Below are positions 60,044 through 64,000 of a stretch of DNA of 64,000 nucleotides, piece by piece. Both the position numbers and the translations under genes were made by a program. A model generated the notes under the pieces. The model saw only the letters and a list, made by a program, of their open reading frames with translations, had not been told where the DNA came from and did no database searches. The stretch is from JAITVB01 sp031553805 (GTDB taxonomy: Bacteria; Bacteroidota; Bacteroidia; Bacteroidales; Rikenellaceae). Every line of letters starts with the position of its first letter. The stretch's first letter is position 1. The stretch is taken from NCBI GenBank assembly GCA_031553805.1, contig JAVBLC010000005.1:248001-312000 (forward strand), read 5' to 3'.

Positions 60044-60685
60044 CTATTTTACGCGGATCATCGTCAGGCCGTCGCGCAGGGGCAGGATCACGTTTTCGAC
60101 CCGGGGGTCGGCCTGCACACGATCGTTGAAGGCGGCAATGGCTTGGGTAAACCGGTCGTTCTCCGGAATCTTTTCGAGTACTTTTCCGTACCACAGGACA
60201 TTGTCGGCCAGGATGATCGAACCGGGATGCACCAGCCCCCGGTCAAAAAGCATTTCGTAATAGGCCGGATATTCGCGCTTGTCGCCGTCGATGAAGACCA
60301 GGTCGAACGCGAGGCCCAGCGCTGGGGCGATGTCGAGGGCCGAGCCGGTGTGATGCCTGATCTGTGCCGCCCGGGGGTGCTGTGCCGAAAACTCCGAAAA
60401 GATAGGCTCCAGTTCGTCGTCGATCTCGATCGTGTGAAGCTGGCCGCCGGGGACGAGGCCTTCGGCCAGGCAGAGGGCCGAGTAGCCGGTAAATGTGCCG
60501 ATTTCCAAAACATATTTCGGAGCAAACATCTGCGACAACAACTTCAAAAATTTGCCCTGGACGTTGCCCGAGATCATCCGCGGCTGCATCACCCGCAGGT
60601 GGGTGGCGCGGTCGAGCGCCGTCAGCAGCGGTTCTTCGGGCGTGGTGTGGTCGGCGATGTATTTTTCGAGGGCGGGATCGATCAT
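60044..60685 (-). CDS. Class I SAM-dependent O-methyltransferase
   Basis: A 213-residue methyltransferase of the catechol/caffeoyl-CoA O-methyltransferase-like family. SAM loop EIGTFTGYSALCLAEGL, acidic strand HTIEIDDELEP, metal-binding FIDGDKREYPAYYE and ILADNVLWYGKV. The small-molecule acceptor is unknown. The ATG at 60685 (MIDPALEKYIADH) is chosen because it matches the family start and lies just downstream of the TATATTTG element at 60716-60723. The upstream ATG at 60763 does not. Confidence 0.93.
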   Translation of the reverse strand: MIDPALEKYIADHTTPEEPLLTALDRATHLRVMQPRMISGNVQGKFLKLLSQMFAPKYVLEIGTFTGYSALCLAEGLVPGGQLHTIEIDDELEPIFSEFSAQHPRAAQIRHHTGSALDIAPALGLAFDLVFIDGDKREYPAYYEMLFDRGLVHPGSIILADNVLWYGKVLEKIPENDRFTQAIAAFNDRVQADPRVENVILPLRDGLTMIRVK

Positions 60686-60715
60686 AAATCCGGATTTTTC
60701 GATGCACGAAAATAA

Positions 60716-60723
60716 CAAATATA
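60716..60723 (-). promoter_or_regulatory. -7 element of the O-methyltransferase gene
   Basis: TATATTTG on the minus strand, 30 nt before the ATG at 60685. No clear -33. Confidence 0.55.
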
Positions 60724-60797
60724 TCTTTCTCCCCGCAAGAGGAGCCGATGTTAATAATTTCACTCCGAAAAAATACGGAAAAATACTTTCTTTCCAT

Positions 60798-60805
60798 TAA
60801 CTTTG
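60798..60805 (+). promoter_or_regulatory. -7 element of the purL promoter
   Basis: TAACTTTG on the plus strand, 28 nt before the ATG at 60834, divergent from the O-methyltransferase promoter. Confidence 0.6.
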
Positions 60806-60833
60806 CAGAATTATTAAAATCACCACAACGCGA

Positions 60834-63800
60834 ATGATACTGTTCTTCAAATCCGGAAAGACCGTCTATGCCGTAGCCACCGAAAAAACGCCCGGCGAAA
60901 AGGATATTCAGAAACTCACCTGGCTTTTCGACGAAGCCGCCTGCACGGGCAGCGATCGCGTCGAGGGTATTTTTGTCGGCCCGCGCCGCGAGATGATCAC
61001 CCCGTGGAGTACCAACGCCGTCGAAATTTCCCAGAACATGGGGATCGCCGGGATCTCGCGGATCGAAGAATTTTTCGAGGTAAACAGCCAGGAAGCGCAT
61101 TTCGACAAGATGTTGCAACGGATGTATGCCGGCGGATTGGACCAGGATATTTTTACGATCAAACGGCAGCCCGAGCCGATCCTGCCGATCGACGACATCG
61201 ACGCCTATAATAAACAGGAGGGATTGGCGCTCAGCCCCGAAGAGGTCGAATACCTCAACAGCGTGTCGGCCAAAATGAACCGAAAACTGACCGACTCGGA
61301 GGTATTCGGTTTTTCGCAGGTCAACTCGGAACACTGCCGCCACAAAATCTTCGGCGGGAAATTCGTGGTCGACGGTGTGGAACACGACGACTCGCTCTTC
61401 GAAATGATCAAGAAAACGACGCGCACCAATCCGGGCCGCGTGGTATCGGCCTACAAGGACAACTGCGCTTTCCTGCAGGGGCCTGTTGTGGAGCAATTTG
61501 CACCGGCGTCGGGCGACAAACCGGATGTTTACGAAACAAAGGATTTCGAATCGGTCATTTCGATCAAGGCCGAAACACATAACTTTCCGACCACCGTAGA
61601 GCCGTTCAACGGCGCGGCGACGGGCACCGGCGGCGAGATCCGCGACCGCATCGCGGGGGGCAAGGGCGCTTTCCCGGTAGCCGGGACAGCGATCTACATG
61701 ACCTCCTACCCGCGCCTCGACGGCGGCCGCCCGTGGGAAAAACACACGAAAGAACGCCCGTGGTTATACCAAACGCCCGAGGAAATCCTCATCAAGGCGT
61801 CGAACGGCGCATCGGACTTCGGGAACAAATTCGGACAACCGCTGATTACCGGGAGTTTGCTTACACTGGAGCACTTCGAAAATCACAAAAAATTCGGGTT
61901 CGACAAGGTGATCATGCTGGCCGGCGGGATCGGTTACGGCAAGAAAAAGGACAGCCTGAAAGACGAGCCGGTGGCGGGCGACAAAGTAGTGCTCCTGGGC
62001 GGCGACAACTACCGGATCGGGATGGGCGGCGGCGCTGTGTCGTCGGTCGCTACGGGCGAGTATGCCAACGCGATCGAGCTCAACGCCGTGCAGCGCTCGA
62101 ACCCCGAAATGCAAAAACGCGCCTATAACGCCATCCGCGCGCTGTCGGAACTGGACGAAAACCCGATTATCTCGATCCATGACCACGGCGCAGGCGGCCA
62201 CCTGAACTGCCTCTCGGAACTGGTCGAAGCCACCGGCGGGCGCATCGATATGGACAAACTGCCCATCGGCGACCCCACCCTCTCGGCCAAGGAGATCGTG
62301 GGCAACGAGTCGCAGGAGCGGATGGGGCTGGTGATGAAAGAAAAGGACATCCCCACGCTGCAACGCATCGCCGAGCGCGAACGCGCGCCGATGTATGTGA
62401 TCGGCGAGGCGACGGGCGATATGCAATTTACGTTCGTCAACAACCGCACCGGCGAAAAGCCGATCGACTGGAAACTCGAATATATGTTCGGCAAAGCGCC
62501 GCGCACGGTGATGAACGATAAAACCATCGCTGAAAAATATGAGGCTCCTGCTTACGAGACGGAGCGCACGGAAGAATACCTGAAAAACGTGCTCCAATTG
62601 GAAGCCGTAGCCTGCAAAGACTGGCTGACGAACAAGGTCGACCGTTCGGTGACGGGCCGCATTGCGATGCAACAATGCGCCGGCCGGGTGCAGGTGCCGA
62701 TCAACGACTGCGGCATCGTGGCGCTCGACTACCAGGGCAAGGCAGGGATCGCCACCGCGCTGGGCCATGCTCCGGCGGCGGCCATGATCGATGCCCCCAA
62801 AGGATCGGTGCTGGCCATTGTCGAGTCGCTCACCAACATCGTTTTTGCCCCGATCGCCGGCGGACTGCCGAGCGTTTCGCTCAGCGCCAACTGGATGTGG
62901 CCGTGCAAGAACGCAGGCGAAGACGCACGCCTCTACGCGGCAGTGAAAGCGGCCAGCGATTTCTCGATTGCGCTGGGCATCAACATCCCCACCGGAAAAG
63001 ACTCGCTGTCGATGACCCAGAAATATCCGGGCGGCGACGTGGTTTACGCCCCGGGCACGGTCATCATCACCTCGGCCGGCGAAGTATCCGACATTAACAA
63101 GGCGGCCAAGGCGGCTTTGCAGGCGAAAAAGAGCCAGATCGTTTACGTCGATTTCTCGCGCAGCGCGTTCGCCCTGGGCGGCAGCAGTTTCGGGCAGATC
63201 GTCGGCAAAATCGGCGGCGACGTGCCGACGGTGAACGATCCCGCTTATTTTAAAAAGGCATTTGCCGGTGTGCAGGAGTTGATCAGCTCAGGAAAAGTGC
63301 TGGCCGGCCACGACGTGTCGGGCGGCGGGCTGATCACCGCACTGCTCGAAATGTGCTTCACCGGCAACCGCAACGGGATCACGGCCAACCTCGACGGGTT
63401 GGGCGAAAGCGACCTCGTAAAAGTGTTGTTCAGCGAAAAACCGACCGTGGTGTTGCAGGTCGAAGACGGCGCCGCCGTTTGTGCACAGCTGAAAACGGCC
63501 GGGGTCGACGCAGCGGTGTTGGGCGATGTCAACCAAAATCGCGACTTCTCGGTGTCGCTCGGCGGGAAATCCACCAAATTCGACGTGGACGCCCTGCGCG
63601 ACGTGTGGTACAAAACCTCGTACCTGCTCGACCGCCGTCAAAGTGGCGAAAAGAAAGCCAAAGAACGTTTTTCGAATTATAAGAAACAGGAGCTTAATCT
63701 GAGTCTTCCGGCCTCATTCACCGGAAAACTGTCGCAATACGGCATCGATCCGCACCGGAAAAAACCGACGGGCATCAAAGCCGCCATCATCCGCGAGAAA

Positions 63801-64000
63801 GGCAACAACAGCGAGCGCGAAATGGCGTGGACGATGCACCTGGCCGGGATGGACGTGAAAGATGTGCACGTGACCGACCTGATGGACGGGCGTGAAACAC
63901 TCGAGGATGTGAATATGATCGTCTTCGTCGGCGGTTTTTCGAATTCCGACGTGCTGGGTTCTGCTAAAGGCTGGGCCGGGGCGATGCTCTACAGCCCGAA
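60834..64000 (+). CDS. purL: Phosphoribosylformylglycinamidine synthase, large form (cut by window end)
   Basis: Fourth step of purine synthesis: converts FGAR, glutamine and ATP to FGAM. About 1055 residues are visible of roughly 1230 expected. Landmarks are the N-terminal PurS-like part, the linker FGFSQVNSEHCRHKIFGG, the synthetase block ISIKAETHNFPTTVEPFNGAATGTGG, HDHGAGGHLNCLSEL, a second synthetase half with NIPTGKDSLSM and GHDVSGGGLITALLEM, and the start of the glutaminase domain (VFVGGFSNSDVLGSAKGW). It is the single-chain form, not split purL/purQ/purS. The start ATG at 60834 begins MILFFKSGKT. Confidence 0.97.
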   Translation, partial: MILFFKSGKTVYAVATEKTPGEKDIQKLTWLFDEAACTGSDRVEGIFVGPRREMITPWSTNAVEISQNMGIAGISRIEEFFEVNSQEAHFDKMLQRMYAGGLDQDIFTIKRQPEPILPIDDIDAYNKQEGLALSPEEVEYLNSVSAKMNRKLTDSEVFGFSQVNSEHCRHKIFGGKFVVDGVEHDDSLFEMIKKTTRTNPGRVVSAYKDNCAFLQGPVVEQFAPASGDKPDVYETKDFESVISIKAETHNFPTTVEPFNGAATGTGGEIRDRIAGGKGAFPVAGTAIYMTSYPRLDGGRPWEKHTKERPWLYQTPEEILIKASNGASDFGNKFGQPLITGSLLTLEHFENHKKFGFDKVIMLAGGIGYGKKKDSLKDEPVAGDKVVLLGGDNYRIGMGGGAVSSVATGEYANAIELNAVQRSNPEMQKRAYNAIRALSELDENPIISIHDHGAGGHLNCLSELVEATGGRIDMDKLPIGDPTLSAKEIVGNESQERMGLVMKEKDIPTLQRIAERERAPMYVIGEATGDMQFTFVNNRTGEKPIDWKLEYMFGKAPRTVMNDKTIAEKYEAPAYETERTEEYLKNVLQLEAVACKDWLTNKVDRSVTGRIAMQQCAGRVQVPINDCGIVALDYQGKAGIATALGHAPAAAMIDAPKGSVLAIVESLTNIVFAPIAGGLPSVSLSANWMWPCKNAGEDARLYAAVKAASDFSIALGINIPTGKDSLSMTQKYPGGDVVYAPGTVIITSAGEVSDINKAAKAALQAKKSQIVYVDFSRSAFALGGSSFGQIVGKIGGDVPTVNDPAYFKKAFAGVQELISSGKVLAGHDVSGGGLITALLEMCFTGNRNGITANLDGLGESDLVKVLFSEKPTVVLQVEDGAAVCAQLKTAGVDAAVLGDVNQNRDFSVSLGGKSTKFDVDALRDVWYKTSYLLDRRQSGEKKAKERFSNYKKQELNLSLPASFTGKLSQYGIDPHRKKPTGIKAAIIREKGNNSEREMAWTMHLAGMDVKDVHVTDLMDGRETLEDVNMIVFVGGFSNSDVLGSAKGWAGAMLYSP

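Overview
The window is chromosomal DNA of a GC-rich member of the Bacteroidota, most probably order Bacteroidales (an Alistipes/Rikenellaceae-like genome is my best guess; no 16S is present to prove it). The evidence is the phylum-specific promoter motif TAnnTTTG (with TTTG or TTG about 19-20 bp upstream) in front of many genes, type V (Mfa/FimA) fimbrial genes with DUF3575 and DUF3868 proteins, FecR anti-sigma factors with Bacteroidales ECF sigma factors, PL10 pectate lyases, and the DUF4254/GT9 gene pair. No rRNA, tRNA, CRISPR array, transposase or phage gene was seen.

Layout: 1-3.0 kb, pyrG (cut by the window edge) and a DUF349 protein on the minus strand. 3.2-6.5 kb, three PL10 pectate lyase modules in two genes. 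6.7-14 kb, nucleoside kinase (minus), then rpsA, rnz and two secreted proteins (plus). 14-15.4 kb, an ECF sigma/membrane anti-sigma pair divergent from a small membrane protein gene, with matched ECF-type promoters on both strands. 15.5-22.4 kb, an arabinose catabolic operon read araA - Na+/sugar symporter - araD - araB - yiaK-like dehydrogenase. 22.5-27.2 kb, a secreted metallo-beta-lactamase-fold protein, ettA, hisS and a ThiF-like protein. 27.3-34.1 kb, a complete TetR/TolC/HlyD/two ATPase/two permease efflux operon. 34.2-41.6 kb, a GH78-like rhamnosidase, asd, PBP1A and a URO-D-family gene, separated by repeat-rich spacers. 41.7-56.1 kb, a large fimbrial locus. 56.6-64 kb, a small secreted protein, an alkyltransferase-like protein, a FKBP isomerase, GT9, DUF4254, an O-methyltransferase and purL (cut by the window end).

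The most interesting system is the fimbrial locus. It is read on the minus strand: ECF sigma, FecR, a structured leader, an STN/CarboxypepD_reg-like/DUF3575 fusion, a DUF3868/OmpA/TPR protein, a Mfa1-like fimbrillin, a FimB/Mfa2 anchor, two very large tip-like lipoproteins with FISUMP/lectin-like ends, and an AraC regulator. In classical cell-surface signalling the sigma/FecR pair is controlled by the STN domain of a TonB-dependent receptor. Here there is no receptor and the STN domain sits on the DUF3575 protein, suggesting that pilus assembly status or surface contact feeds back on transcription. Its leader holds two stem-loops with different stems but nearly identical 24-25 nt loops.

A second theme is non-coding structure. 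Several intergenic spacers carry hairpin repeats present in two copies within the window, some with compensatory base changes in the stems. Plant polysaccharide use (pectate lyases, rhamnosidase, arabinose operon) is the main metabolic theme of the first half.
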